From Oscillospiraceae bacterium (GTDB lineage: Bacteria; Bacillota; Clostridia; Oscillospirales; CAG-272): a stretch of 52,823 nt of DNA. The DNA lies in the NCBI GenBank assembly GCA_015064505.1, contig SVSB01000016.1, forward strand, positions 1-52,823, given 5' to 3'. Below, one piece after another: positions 22,528 through 33,021 of the stretch. The notes beneath the pieces are model-generated. The model saw only the letters and a program-made list of their open reading frames with translations. It was not told the origin of the DNA and did not search any database. Position 1 is the stretch's first letter. Every line of letters begins with the position of its first letter. Made by a program: the position numbers and the translations under genes.

Positions 22528-25500
22528 TTATACAGTTTTGCGCTTCTTTCTGAGGATTACGAATACTGCGGAAGCAACTGCTGCTGCACTTGCGCCGCCG
22601 ATGGTGCCCCAACGGAGAGGCTTATTTGCCCAGAAGATCATAAATACGCTCGAGGAGACGGAAACGTTGGTGAACGTTTCGTCGTACGTATTGGTTGCTT
22701 CCGTTTCTCCCGTTGCTCTGTCGGTACAGATAACGCGTACGTTCTGATACAGACCCTCAGCGACCTCGAAGGTAAGCTGGCCTCCGTCTGCCTCCAGAGC
22801 GGTAATGAGCGCATCACCTTCAAGGCTGATAAGCTCCTTTATAACTTTGCCGCTTGCATCTACCAGACTGATGACGAGGCTCTTCAGCATTCCGCCGTCA
22901 TCGGTGGGGATCACTGTTACGGTCTGCGCCTCGGTCTGATATCTACCGCCGGAGGAAAGTCCGGAAACGGTAACTACGGGAGCGGTACGGTCCACGACGA
23001 ACGCAATGGTTGCATCCTTTACGTCGCTGAACGCATCGTTGTTTGCCTTATCCTTGGAGGATACGACTATCCTATACTCGCCCTCGGTAACGAACAGATC
23101 CTTGCTTATACTATAGGTGTACTTCATCCACGCGCCATTGCCGCCCTCTGCGGTTACGGTGTAATCGGTATCCTTTACAAGCTCCTTGCCGTTTACGGTG
23201 ACGTTATAATTATCAAGAACGTCTGCGTTTATCTCGTGGATCACGACGTTGTTTGCAACGTTCTGAACGAAATAGCGCTCAATAACGTTTGCGGTGTTCT
23301 CGTCTATCTCAAAGGCAGAACCGTTGCGGTTTACGGAGAACATCACGATAGCGTCGCCGCTTGCGTACTGCTTAACGTATTCGGTTCCGTCTGCCTTATG
23401 GAGAAGAGCATCCGTGCATACGTTGCCCGCCTTATCCTCTACTGCACAGATGATGCGATAAATACCGTCAGCATCAAGATTGGTTACGGTCAATACCTTG
23501 CCGTTCTTGATCTCGGTGATCTCGCCGATCTCAAGCTCCTTGGTCTCAAATCCGTTCTCGCTCTTTACAACGGCAGTGATTACGGGGGAGAATACGTCAA
23601 AGTTTGTATCGTTTGCGGTAATAACGAAGCCGATGTTTCCTTCGCCGCCGTTTGCAGACTCATCCACGATGTTTTCAATGGACAGGGTGGGGGCCGTCTT
23701 ATCTACGTAGAAGCTCTGCTCTGCCATATCGGCAGCCTTGTTGCCCGCCTTATCCGTATAATCGAAATCGAAGGTATAGAGCGCGTCTGCCTCGTACGTT
23801 ACGGTAACGGTATGAACGTCGCCCTCCGTCTTCCACTCGCTGACAACGGGGAGCTTTGCATCAACGCCGTCGTCGGTGGCCTTAAGGCTGATAACGACTC
23901 TGCCGGTCTCAAAGTTATGCTCCTTAACGGTGATGGTGGCAATTCTCTGAGCCTTGTAGTAGTTACCGTTATTTACGCTGTTGTTATCGTACTCAACGGT
24001 GATTGCGGGAAGAGTCTTATCAACGGTAAACGCCAGAGGTGCAAGAGAATCGCCGTAGCTTGCCTCATTTCCCTCGTTAAGCGCCATATCACTGCAGGAT
24101 ACGCCGAAGGTGTAGTCGCCGTCCACGTTGAAGAGAACCTGTGCCACGTGGGTGGTGTTATCTCCGTTACCGGTGCCGGCTATCTCTATCCAGCCACCGA
24201 TTGTGGGAATATAACCCTCGGTGTTCGTGATATCAAGCTTGAAGAGCTCGGGGTTGAAGTTACGCTCCGTTACGGTAACGGTTGCAATGCGGTCTTCCTT
24301 GAAGTAAACTCCCTCGGCAAAGGAGGTATCTCCGTTATTGTTATTAAAGCTTACGTTGATATCGGAAGCCGTAATATCGATCTTCAGTGCGCCTGCCGCA
24401 GTGGTGCTCGTGCGCACGTTGCCGGAGTTATCTACTGCGGTGATCTCGCAGAATACGTTATTGCTGTTGAACTTTTCGGCAGAGACGGTGATCTTGCCGG
24501 ACCATGCCTTAACGAGCAGATCCTTATCGTATTCCGCGCCTGCGGTCTTTTCGTTAAGATCGAGAAGCACGCCCTCCTCTATCGCACCCGTATCGGTGGT
24601 ATAGATTCGGTAGGTTACGGATCTGAGTCCGGAATAATAACCGTTAAGCATCGCGTCGGCACCCGTATAAGCGGGATCAACGACTTTAATATCAACGTCA
24701 ACGTCTCCGTTATAGAATCCGTAAGCATTGGGAGCCATGGGGATAATATCTATCTCGGGGGCATTAAGCTCACCCGTAGGCAGCTTGTCGTCCACGACGA
24801 TACCGGTGGAATGAACGATTGAGACGTTTCCTGCCTTATCCTCAGCTCTCATATAAACGATCGCCTTTTCGTTGGTGAGGATGCTGATTCCGTTCTCGGA
24901 ATCGTAATCCGTCCAGATTCCGTCTGCGGAATACTTATCAACGCTGTCCACCTTCTGATACTTCAGAGATTCGAGTCCGCTGATACGGCCGCTTGCGGAA
25001 AGCTTTACGACCACCTTATCGGAATAGAATCTGTCGAACACCACGCTGTCTTCCCTGCCCATAACGGAAACACCGTTAACGGTAATGGCAAGATCCGTAG
25101 GCGGGGTTGTGTCTACGGTGAAGGCGTTGGGAGCCACTGAGTTACCGTAATTAACGTATCCGTTGCCGTTGCCCGCAAGGTCGTTACACCTTACGTCGAA
25201 GGTATAGTCCGCATCCTCATCAAACCTTATGGTCGTGGTATAAACGTCTCCGCCCTCATTCCAGTTCAGCGCACCGAGAGGCTTGGCAACGCCGTCTACG
25301 GTTACGTTCACGTAAGCGGAGGAGGTGGAGAAGTTCTCGTCTCTGATGGTGATGGTTGCGGTACGGGTATTCTTGAAATAGTTACCGTTCTTTGCGTTAT
25401 TGTTGTTATAGGTTACGGTAACGGTGGGAGAAGTCTTATCGATTACGAAGGAATCTCCGGGATAGATATTGCTCTCGTTGCCCGAACGGTCCTTATACGT

Positions 25501-28500
25501 AATTTTGAGAGTGTACGCACCGTCCGCGTTGAATGATACCCTTGCAGTATACTTGTCTCCGTTCTTGGTGAATTCGGGGTTCAGCACCGTTTCCTCGCGG
25601 CCGCCTCTTGCATATACTGCGGTCATGGTAATGGTAAGATACTTGTCGATCACGTCCGCAGAGCCAAAGAAGTTCGCCTCCTCAATGGTGATGGTGGCGT
25701 TTCTGCCTGCGCTGAAATACTTACCGTTGCTTGCGCGGTTGTTATCGTACGTAACGGTAACTTTGGGCGCTATATCGTCAACAACGATTACGTTTTTATC
25801 ATCCTTGAAGTCGGAGCTGTTGCCCGCTTTATCCGTTGCGGTAAAGGATACCTTGCCGCGGAACTGAGGAGGAATCTCAAAAGTTGCGGTGGCCTTGCCG
25901 TTATCGTAGGTGATATCCGCGCTCTCGATGACCACGTTCTCCTTGCCCTGGTTTACGGAGCTTACGTCGGGATCGACGGTATAGGAATAAGTGAAGTAGT
26001 CAATATTTGCGTAATCGTCCATGGCGGTGACCGTTACGGTAACGGGAGCTTTGTAGAATCCGAGAGTAAGATTCTCCAATGCCATATTGGAAATCGATGT
26101 GGAATACGAAACGGAAAGACCGTAAGGATCGCTCTTGTCTACGCAGAGCTTATCCTTCAGGGATGCCTTATTGGATGCAAGGTCTGCATAGCCCAGCTCA
26201 AAGGAATAATTGGCTTCCAGATCAAGAGTGATGCTTGCGGTATGTACGTCGCCCTCGGTATGCCAATTATCGTTGTTCTTAAGGAACGCCTCGTAAGCCT
26301 TTTCTGCCAGACCCGTTATTTCGGTTCCGTCGGTCTTCTTACCCGTGATAGCCAGAGTAACGTCCTTTGCGTCGAAGTTATGCTCTTCGATCGTGAAGGT
26401 TACGGTTACGTCCTTGCCGTGATATCCGGGGTTGGTCGGGGTCTCGTTGCCGTAATCAACGCTGAGCTTGGGATCGATCTTATCCACGGTGAAGACAACG
26501 GTCTCAAAGTGATCTGCGGGGTTGCCTGAGCGGTCCGTATACTTGATATCAAGAGTATAGTCTGCATCTTCGTCAAAGGGCCAGGTAGCAACATACTTGC
26601 CGTCCTCAAGCTTGAACTCGGGTCTTATCTTGGTCGTGGTGGTGGTGCCGTCGTTCAGAGTCTTACCAACGGTAATAACGAGATACTCGTCCTCGGTATT
26701 GGGAACAAGCTCCCAGAGATCCTCGGGGAAGAAGTTGGTCTCGTCAATTATGAAGGTGGCCGTTCTGTCCGCCTTGTAATACTTTCCGTTGAACACTTCA
26801 TTGTTATCAAACTTGACTTCGATAACGGGCTTAGTCTTATCGATAACCACAACGTGCTTGGAACCGTCAAAATCGGTGCTTCTGCCCGCTCTGTCAGTTG
26901 CGGTGAAGGTTACGGAGCCGCGGAAATCCTGAGTGGAGGGAATGGTAAAGCTTGCGGTAGCCTTTCCATTCGCGTAGGTTATTTTGTCGCTTGCGATAAC
27001 GCCGTGAACCGCCTCGCTCTCGTCACCGCCCTGGGGCTTGTAGGAATAATTGAAGAAATCAATGCCCGCGGTAGGATCAACTGCCTCTATGGTAACCTGC
27101 ACGTCGCCGTTATAGAAGCCGAAGGTGAGGTTCTCCAAAATGGAATCGGGTATAGTGGGTGAATAGGAGATCTTCAGATCGGTGGGATTGGTATTATCCA
27201 CGGTAAATACCATATCCTCAATGGGATCGGAAGCTCTCTTTGCAAGGTCTGCAACTTCCACCTCAAAGGTGTACTTATCGTCCCCGCTGAACTTGACGGT
27301 GGCCACGTGAACGTCGCCGTTATGGCTCCATTTCACGGCGTCGGTGAGTCTTACGCCGTTTACCGTGAATATCGCACAGTCGGTCACAAAATTGTGCTCC
27401 GTGATGGTAACGGTGGCTACTCTTGCCGCATCATAATAGTTTTCGTTCTTTGCGTTGTTGTTGTCAAACTCTACCTTGACATCGGGGTTCACGGTATCCA
27501 CCGTGAATACGTGAGTTTCAAACGCTTCGGCGGTGTTGCCTGAGCGGTCGGTATACTTGATATCAAGAGTATAGTCCGCATCCTTATCAAAGGTCCAGGT
27601 AGCAACGTACTTGCCGTTCTCAAGCTTGAACTCGGGCTTTATATTGGTCACGGTCTTGGTACCGTCGTTCAGAGTCTCGCTTACGGTGATCACTAGATGC
27701 GCTTCCTCGGTGCCGGGAATGAGATCCACGAGATCGGCAACGGAGAAGTTTGCCTCGTCAATGGTGATGGTGGCGATTCTTTCACTCTGATAATACTTAT
27801 CGCCGAAAATAACGTTATTATCGTAAGTTACTTCAACAACGGGCTTTCTGTCGTCGACCACGATGAGCTCATCGTCCGTAAGGTCGATCTTGTTCCCCGC
27901 CCTGTCGATAGCGGAAACGGATACGGTTCCGCGGAACTGCGCGGGGATCTCAAAGGTTGCGATTGCTTCCGCGCCGTCATATTGGATATTCGCGCTCTCT
28001 ATGACCACTTCGGTCTCGCCTGCGTTGATATCGCTTGCTCCGTTCTCCACGGTATAGGAATATACGAAGCGGTCAATTCCCGCAGTATCGTCCTTAACGG
28101 TAACGGTAACGGTTACTGTATCTTTAAAATAGAGAGTGCTGCCGTTTACTTCAACGGGGGTGGGATAGCTGATTACCGCATCGTAGGGACCGTTCTTATC
28201 AAGCACGAAGTCGAATGCGTGCTTGGCTGCATCCGCTTCCACTACCTCGCCCACCGTGCCTGCCACGTTGGAATAGGAAATACTCCAGACGTAGTGTCCG
28301 TCGGCTTCAAAGGTATAGGTACCCACGTGGGTATCTCCGTTGCTTTCCCAGGTAATTGAGGAAGCATTGAAGGCAAGGCCGCCGTTTGCGGTAATTTTCA
28401 CGTTATCCGCATCGAAGGTGTCTGCTCTGTCCGTAACGGTTACGGTGAGAGCTCTGTTGACACTGTAATAGCCGTCAAGACCCGTGCTGTCACCGCTTAT

Positions 28501-31500
28501 AGCCACGTTGACCGTGGGAACGGTGGAGTTGATGTTAAGCTCGCACTTCGAGGTCTCGCTGTTGCCCGCCTTATCGGTTACCTTGATCCAAAGCTCTACG
28601 CCTGCGCTGTTATACTTGATTGCGTCCACGGTAATGGAGCCGCTTGCCTTGTCAGCGCCCGCCGTAAAGGTGTCGATAACGGTGATATCGCTTTCGGTTC
28701 CGCCGCAAACGAACCAATACTCAATGGAAGCGATTCCGGAATAATCATCCACGTCCGCTATATCGTATTTCACGGTGACGTTGGAATTATAATATCCGTT
28801 CACGCCCTCGGATTCGGGCTTGAACTCTTTGATTTCCGGTGCTTTTTCATCTGCCGCAACTCTGAACGTAGCGCCGTTCAGCTCAACCTCGTGCCATTCG
28901 GCGTACAGCTCGTTTTCGCCCTTATAATAAAGCTGAACGGAGGTAACGGTAACGCCAGGGGCAACGGTAACGGTATTTACCGTCTCGCCGCCGCCGATAA
29001 GCTCGGTGCCGTTGTACATTCTGATGCCCTTATCGGCATCGGTGGTGAAGGTTATTACGTCGTTTGCGTTCACAACGTAAAGCTCCTCGGTGGTTCTGAG
29101 AGACTTGGACTCGGTATCCTTGTTAACCTCGTCAAAGCTTGCCTTTGAGATTTCCTTGAAGGTAACGTGCAGCTCAACGGCGCTGACCACCTCGCTGACG
29201 GTGAAGCTTATAACGCCGTTTTCCTTGGTTATTCCGGAAACGTTGCCTGCTCCTTCGTTGCAAGAGAAGCTTTCAACTATATAGCCTACGGGAGGCGTGA
29301 TAGACACGACAACCTCACCGCCGTGGTCAACGCGGTCCGCGAAGGTCAGATAATCCTTGAGGCTTTCATCCGTGCTTACCGAATAAGAATTGATAGCAAA
29401 AACAACGCTGATCTCGGTATCTTCAGTAATACTGTCAAGGAGATAGATAGAACCGTCCGCAGGATCGGGCTGAACGGGTACGTTATTTGCTATAACGCTG
29501 ACAACGTGATGTCCCTCTGCGGGAACTACGGTCAGCTGTACCTTATCGCCCTTTGCCACGGTAATGGAGGTCTCATCCGTTCCGTTAAGCTTTACGCTTC
29601 CCTCTCCGGATGCGGTCACGGAAACCTTGCGCACGGGGAATACCTGCTCCACGCCCTTCATGAGCACGATGCTGTCGGAAGGAACAACGGTGAAGGTCAC
29701 GTTCTGCTCGTAGCCGCCGTCGCCGTTCCAGTCGAAGGTATAGCAAACCGTCATATCGTAGCCCGCATCGTCAAACGCCTTGATGGACTCTGGAGATACG
29801 GGGAACCAGAGACCGATGTAATTATCTCCGTCCTTATAGGTATCAAAGGGTCTTACCTCGCCGTACTCAGCGGTGGGACTGTTCTTTGATTTGTAGGTAG
29901 CGGCTGCGGAAAAACCGTCGGGAGCATACATATTGATGCCGACCCACCAGCCTTCTGCTCTCTCGTTGTTACCCTCTACCCAATGAAGGGTGGTCTCGGT
30001 AATAACCACCTCGATCTCCGCAGTGCCGTTGCCGGTGGCGGTGCCGCCCGTAACGGGAGTTGCACTGCCGTAGTGTGCGGGGAATACCTCGGTTTCGCCC
30101 TTCATAAGCATTATGCTATCGGAAGGAACAACGGTAAAGGTCACGTTCTGCTCGTAGCCGCCGTCACCGTTCCAGTCGAAGGTATAGCAAACCGTCATAT
30201 TGCGGCCCGCATCGGCAAACGCCTTGATGGACTCGGGAGATACGGGGAACCAGAGACCGATGTAATTTTCTCCATCACGCTTTTCCACAAAGGATTTTGC
30301 CTCGCCGTACTCAGCGGTGGGGCTGTTCTTTGATTTGTAGGTAGCGTCTGCGGAAAAACCGTCGGGAGCATACATATTGATGCCGACCCACCAGCCTTCT
30401 GCTCTCTGGCTGTTGCCCTCTACCCACTGAAGAGTGGTCTCGGTAATAACCACCTCGATCTCTGCAGTGCCGTTGCCGGTGGCGGTGCCGCCCGTAACGG
30501 GAGTTGCGCTGCCGTAGTATGCGGGGAATACCTCAGTTTCGCCCTTCATAAGCATTATGCTTTCGGAAGGAACAACGGAAAAGACAACCGTCTGTTCGTA
30601 GTCTCCGTCACCGTTCCAGTCAAAGATGTAGGTCAGGGTGAGATTACGTCCCTCGGCTGCAAATTTTTCAATAGATTCGGGAGATACGGGGAACCAGAGA
30701 CCGATATAATTATCTCCGTCCTTATAAGTATCAAAGGATTTTGCCTCGCCGTAATCGACGTTGGGGCCTGTCTTTACCTTATAGGTTGCAGCTGCGGAGA
30801 AGCTCTCGGGCGCGTACATATTGATGCCTACCCACCAGCCTTCCGCTCTCAGGCTGTTGCTCTCCACCCACTGAAGAGTAGTCTCGGTAACCATTACCTC
30901 AACTTCAGCGGTGCCATTACCCGTTACGGTGCCGCCGGTAACGGGGGTAACGGTGCCATAGTCAATAGGATAGATCTGCCCGTCGTTTTTAACGAGCACG
31001 ATATCATCGCTTGGAACAACGGTGAAGGTCACGTTCTGCTCGTATCCGCCGTCGCCGTTCCAGTCGAAGGTATAGCAAACCGTCATATCGTAGCCCGCAT
31101 CCGCAAAGGCCTTGATAGATTCGGGAGATACGGGGAACCAGAGACCGATATAATTATCTCCGTCCTTATAGGTATCAAAGGGTCTTGCCGCGCCGTACTC
31201 TGCGGTGGGGCTGTTCTTTGATTTGTATGTAGCCGCTGAAGAGAAGCCCTCGGGGGCGTACATATTGATGCCGACCCACCAGCCTTCTGCTCTCTGGCTG
31301 TTGCCCTCTACCCACTGAAGAGTGGTCTCGGTAACCACTACCTCAACCTCAGCGGTGCCGTTGCCCGTAACGGTGCCGCCGGTAGCGGGAGTTGCGCTGC
31401 CGTAGTATGCGGGGAATACCTCGGTTTCGCCCTTCATAAGCATTATGCTTTCGGAAGGAACAACGGTAAAGTTTACCGTCTGCTCGTACTCCTCGTTTGC

Positions 31501-31968
31501 ATCCCAGTCAAAGGCATAGCAAACCGTCATATCGTAGCCCGCATCCGCAAAGGCCTTTATGGACTCGGGAGATACGGGGAACCAAAGACCGATGTAATTA
31601 TCTCCGTCCTTATAGGTATCAAAGGGTCTTGCCTCGCCGTACTCAGCGGTGGGGCTGTTCTTTGATTTGTAGGTAGCGTCTGCGGAAAAACCGTCGGGAG
31701 CATACATATTGATGCCGACCCACCAGCCCTCTGCTCTCTCATCATTACCCTCCACCCACTGAAGCGTGGTCTCGGTAATAACTACGTCGATCTCGGCAGT
31801 GCCGTTATTCTCTACGGTTCCGCCGATAACGGTCTCAACGTGACCGTATCCTATCGTCTCTGCCGCAGTTACGGTAATTGCTCCCGCGGGAAACAAAGAT
31901 ACCGCAAGCAACAAGGACAGTATAACCGCCAGCAGGCGGTCAGCCGTATTTACCTTTGAGTACGTCAT
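22528..31968 (-). CDS. Giant Ig-like repeat surface protein (3146 residues)
   Basis: The protein begins with a signal peptide (hydrophobic core LLAVILSLLLAVSLFPAGA, likely cut after VTAA, residue 36). Residues about 48-787 are five near-identical 148-residue repeats with constant blocks RAEGWWVGINMYAP and NYIGLWFPVSPESI. About 790-940 hold two InlB-B-like segments (VVPAEGHHVVSV; ITPPVGYIVESF). About 1000-3080 are many Ig-like domains with recurring VTYDNN, ATITI and DKAGN/DRSGN signatures. The C-terminus has one helix (GGASAAAVASAVFVIL) and RKKRKTV, without an LPxTG motif, so it is held in the membrane by a stop-transfer anchor. It ends the Tad/kinase transcription unit and overlaps the four-helix protein gene by 4 bp. 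An adhesin or cell-envelope role is inferred. Confidence 0.85.
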   Translation of the reverse strand: MTYSKVNTADRLLAVILSLLLAVSLFPAGAITVTAAETIGYGHVETVIGGTVENNGTAEIDVVITETTLQWVEGNDERAEGWWVGINMYAPDGFSADATYKSKNSPTAEYGEARPFDTYKDGDNYIGLWFPVSPESIKAFADAGYDMTVCYAFDWDANEEYEQTVNFTVVPSESIMLMKGETEVFPAYYGSATPATGGTVTGNGTAEVEVVVTETTLQWVEGNSQRAEGWWVGINMYAPEGFSSAATYKSKNSPTAEYGAARPFDTYKDGDNYIGLWFPVSPESIKAFADAGYDMTVCYTFDWNGDGGYEQNVTFTVVPSDDIVLVKNDGQIYPIDYGTVTPVTGGTVTGNGTAEVEVMVTETTLQWVESNSLRAEGWWVGINMYAPESFSAAATYKVKTGPNVDYGEAKSFDTYKDGDNYIGLWFPVSPESIEKFAAEGRNLTLTYIFDWNGDGDYEQTVVFSVVPSESIMLMKGETEVFPAYYGSATPVTGGTATGNGTAEIEVVITETTLQWVEGNSQRAEGWWVGINMYAPDGFSADATYKSKNSPTAEYGEAKSFVEKRDGENYIGLWFPVSPESIKAFADAGRNMTVCYTFDWNGDGGYEQNVTFTVVPSDSIMLMKGETEVFPAHYGSATPVTGGTATGNGTAEIEVVITETTLHWVEGNNERAEGWWVGINMYAPDGFSAAATYKSKNSPTAEYGEVRPFDTYKDGDNYIGLWFPVSPESIKAFDDAGYDMTVCYTFDWNGDGGYEQNVTFTVVPSDSIVLMKGVEQVFPVRKVSVTASGEGSVKLNGTDETSITVAKGDKVQLTVVPAEGHHVVSVIANNVPVQPDPADGSIYLLDSITEDTEISVVFAINSYSVSTDESLKDYLTFADRVDHGGEVVVSITPPVGYIVESFSCNEGAGNVSGITKENGVISFTVSEVVSAVELHVTFKEISKASFDEVNKDTESKSLRTTEELYVVNANDVITFTTDADKGIRMYNGTELIGGGETVNTVTVAPGVTVTSVQLYYKGENELYAEWHEVELNGATFRVAADEKAPEIKEFKPESEGVNGYYNSNVTVKYDIADVDDYSGIASIEYWFVCGGTESDITVIDTFTAGADKASGSITVDAIKYNSAGVELWIKVTDKAGNSETSKCELNINSTVPTVNVAISGDSTGLDGYYSVNRALTVTVTDRADTFDADNVKITANGGLAFNASSITWESNGDTHVGTYTFEADGHYVWSISYSNVAGTVGEVVEADAAKHAFDFVLDKNGPYDAVISYPTPVEVNGSTLYFKDTVTVTVTVKDDTAGIDRFVYSYTVENGASDINAGETEVVIESANIQYDGAEAIATFEIPAQFRGTVSVSAIDRAGNKIDLTDDELIVVDDRKPVVEVTYDNNVIFGDKYYQSERIATITIDEANFSVADLVDLIPGTEEAHLVITVSETLNDGTKTVTNIKPEFKLENGKYVATWTFDKDADYTLDIKYTDRSGNTAEAFETHVFTVDTVNPDVKVEFDNNNAKNENYYDAARVATVTITEHNFVTDCAIFTVNGVRLTDAVKWSHNGDVHVATVKFSGDDKYTFEVEVADLAKRASDPIEDMVFTVDNTNPTDLKISYSPTIPDSILENLTFGFYNGDVQVTIEAVDPTAGIDFFNYSYKPQGGDESEAVHGVIASDKITYANGKATASFTIPSTQDFRGSVTFTATDRAGRSTDFDGSKHVVVIDKTKPVIEVKFDNNEVFNGKYYKADRTATFIIDETNFFPEDLWELVPNTEDEYLVITVGKTLNDGTTTTTKIRPEFKLEDGKYVATWPFDEDADYTLDIKYTDRSGNPADHFETVVFTVDKIDPKLSVDYGNETPTNPGYHGKDVTVTFTIEEHNFDAKDVTLAITGKKTDGTEITGLAEKAYEAFLKNNDNWHTEGDVHTASITLDLEANYSFELGYADLASNKASLKDKLCVDKSDPYGLSVSYSTSISNMALENLTLGFYKAPVTVTVTAMDDYANIDYFTYSYTVDPDVSSVNQGKENVVIESADITYDNGKATATFEIPPQFRGKVSFTATDKAGNSSDFKDDKNVIVVDDIAPKVTVTYDNNRASNGKYFSAGRNATITIEEANFFGSADVIDKYLTITMTAVYARGGREETVLNPEFTKNGDKYTARVSFNADGAYTLKITYKDRSGNESNIYPGDSFVIDKTSPTVTVTYNNNNAKNGNYFKNTRTATITIRDENFSTSSAYVNVTVDGVAKPLGALNWNEGGDVYTTTIRFDEDADYTFDVRCNDLAGNGNGYVNYGNSVAPNAFTVDTTPPTDLAITVNGVSVMGREDSVVFDRFYSDKVVVKLSASGRISGLESLKYQKVDSVDKYSADGIWTDYDSENGISILTNEKAIVYMRAEDKAGNVSIVHSTGIVVDDKLPTGELNAPEIDIIPMAPNAYGFYNGDVDVDIKVVDPAYTGADAMLNGYYSGLRSVTYRIYTTDTGAIEEGVLLDLNEKTAGAEYDKDLLVKAWSGKITVSAEKFNSNNVFCEITAVDNSGNVRTSTTAAGALKIDITASDINVSFNNNNGDTSFAEGVYFKEDRIATVTVTERNFNPELFKLDITNTEGYIPTIGGWIEIAGTGNGDNTTHVAQVLFNVDGDYTFGVSCSDMALNEGNEASYGDSLAPLAFTVDKTLPAITVEYDNNSVNNGNYYKAQRIATITVKEHNFETGRVVISLKATDDGVDAKLPVVSEWKTEGDVHTVTVTYEADALYTFDFDYTDKAGNKAADMAEQSFYVDKTAPTLSIENIVDESANGGEGNIGFVITANDTNFDVFSPVITAVVKSENGFETKELEIGEITEIKNGKVLTVTNLDADGIYRIICAVEDKAGNVCTDALLHKADGTEYVKQYASGDAIVMFSVNRNGSAFEIDENTANVIERYFVQNVANNVVIHEINADVLDNYNVTVNGKELVKDTDYTVTAEGGNGAWMKYTYSISKDLFVTEGEYRIVVSSKDKANNDAFSDVKDATIAFVVDRTAPVVTVSGLSSGGRYQTEAQTVTVIPTDDGGMLKSLVISLVDASGKVIKELISLEGDALITALEADGGQLTFEVAEGLYQNVRVICTDRATGETEATNTYDETFTNVSVSSSVFMIFWANKPLRWGTIGGASAAAVASAVFVILRKKRKTV
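29607..31827 (-). repeat. Five tandem 444-bp repeats in the giant surface gene
   Basis: Five consecutive copies of a 444-bp unit (148 residues each) with long stretches nearly identical at the DNA level, for example the segments coding for WWVGINMYAP and LWFPVSPESI. The third copy is the most diverged (TYKVKTGPNVDYG in place of TYKSKNSPTAEYG). Such identity allows copy-number change by recombination and makes short-read assembly here uncertain. Confidence 0.9.
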
Positions 31969-32444
31969 AATTCCTTATTCTCCTGATTGAATTTTATATA
32001 AGCGTAATTTTTGCCGTTGAGCATACAATGCATTCCAAAGAAAAACACGAGTAATCCCAAAAAAATGAAGAACGCATACACGTTTTTAATTAAGAACAGA
32101 GTCACTATCACTCCCGCAAATGCCGCAAACATTGAAATATCCGCGATCTTTGCTTCCTTATTCTTGAAGAATGAGATGAGACCCAATCCGTTCATATCCG
32201 AATCATCGGCGCAAAACGCATCGCACCGTTTTCTTGCCCTGTTTATCACCAAAGCGGAAAATACCGTTCCGCCAAGGCTGAGCCAGAATACGGACCCCGT
32301 AACCGCCAGAGGAATGCGGGTTAAATCCTTCAAAATGCTTGAAACGGGCATCATCAGCACCGAGAGGGCCAGCGCCCCCAGAAAAGCGGTGTACAAGATC
32401 ATCAGCCCTTTTCCCTTCATTTCAGAAACAGAAAACTTTGCCAT
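31965..32444 (-). CDS. Four-helix membrane protein of unknown function
   Basis: A 159-residue protein with two pairs of membrane helices (about 15-35, 45-65, 103-120, 122-140), a basic loop RARKRCDAF and a short charged tail. I do not recognise the family. It overlaps the giant surface protein gene (ATGA) and follows the ETT-motif protein by 11 bp. Strict coupling to the giant gene suggests a role in its export, anchoring or folding, but nothing in the sequence proves that. Confidence 0.7.
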   Translation of the reverse strand: MAKFSVSEMKGKGLMILYTAFLGALALSVLMMPVSSILKDLTRIPLAVTGSVFWLSLGGTVFSALVINRARKRCDAFCADDSDMNGLGLISFFKNKEAKIADISMFAAFAGVIVTLFLIKNVYAFFIFLGLLVFFFGMHCMLNGKNYAYIKFNQENKEL

Positions 32445-32455
32445 AAGATACCCCC

Positions 32456-33010
32456 CTACTCTATAAACTCGGAGGTATGGATATAAGTAATCTCATACTC
32501 AACCGTAAACGCGGCCGCTGCATCCGACAGGGGCGCCGCTTCAACTGCAGGCGCAGGTTCGTGCGCGCTCAGCTTCGTGGTCTCGCCGTCGGAATCAGAG
32601 TTATCCGAAAGCAGAGTCGTTTCGCTGCCGCCAAGGAGCGTCGTTTCGCTGCCTTCGAGAAGCGTGGTCTCGCTTCCCGCAGCAGCAAGATTATCCGTAC
32701 CGATCTTTTCGGTACCCATAGCTCCGTGCAATGAATCGGAATGATCCTTTATCAATCTGCCGGATTGGGATATCTTTTCCGTAAGCTTTCCCCTCTCCCT
32801 GTTAACCGCGCTGGTATGATGGGTTTTGTGACCCGTGCGCTCATTGTGGTTGCGGATCTCCTCAATGGCCTTGCGCGCGTTAGCCCCCGTAAGGTCGCCT
32901 ATTACCGTTGGGATCTTCAAGAAGAAGAACACGAACACGGTCACGGCAAACATTATTGCGGAAAGGATCGCTGCACCGATGAAAATATATCTGTATATTT
33001 CGTACGTCAT
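32456..33010 (-). CDS. Membrane protein with repeated ETTLL motifs, candidate kinase substrate
   Basis: A 184-residue protein: one N-terminal membrane helix (about 9-32), a basic linker, then a low-complexity tail. The tail repeats SETTLL three times (ETT at 114-116, 122-124, 130-132) and has a fourth GETTKL (143-145). ETT followed by a hydrophobic residue is the kind of site that PknB-type kinases phosphorylate in FHA regulators such as GarA/OdhI, giving phosphothreonines that FHA domains bind. It lies 11 bp downstream of the kinase gene, and the FHA protein of this operon has the related GETTVL twice. I infer a phosphorylated docking platform. ATG 33010 has GAGGAGG upstream. Confidence 0.75.
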   Translation of the reverse strand: MTYEIYRYIFIGAAILSAIMFAVTVFVFFFLKIPTVIGDLTGANARKAIEEIRNHNERTGHKTHHTSAVNRERGKLTEKISQSGRLIKDHSDSLHGAMGTEKIGTDNLAAAGSETTLLEGSETTLLGGSETTLLSDNSDSDGETTKLSAHEPAPAVEAAPLSDAAAAFTVEYEITYIHTSEFIE

Positions 33011-33021
33011 GCCCTTCCTCC

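Noticed and set aside
23236..30333. Several long plus-strand frames inside the giant surface gene
   Set aside because: They mirror the repetitive minus-strand coding sequence, including its repeats, and have no domains or plausible start sites.
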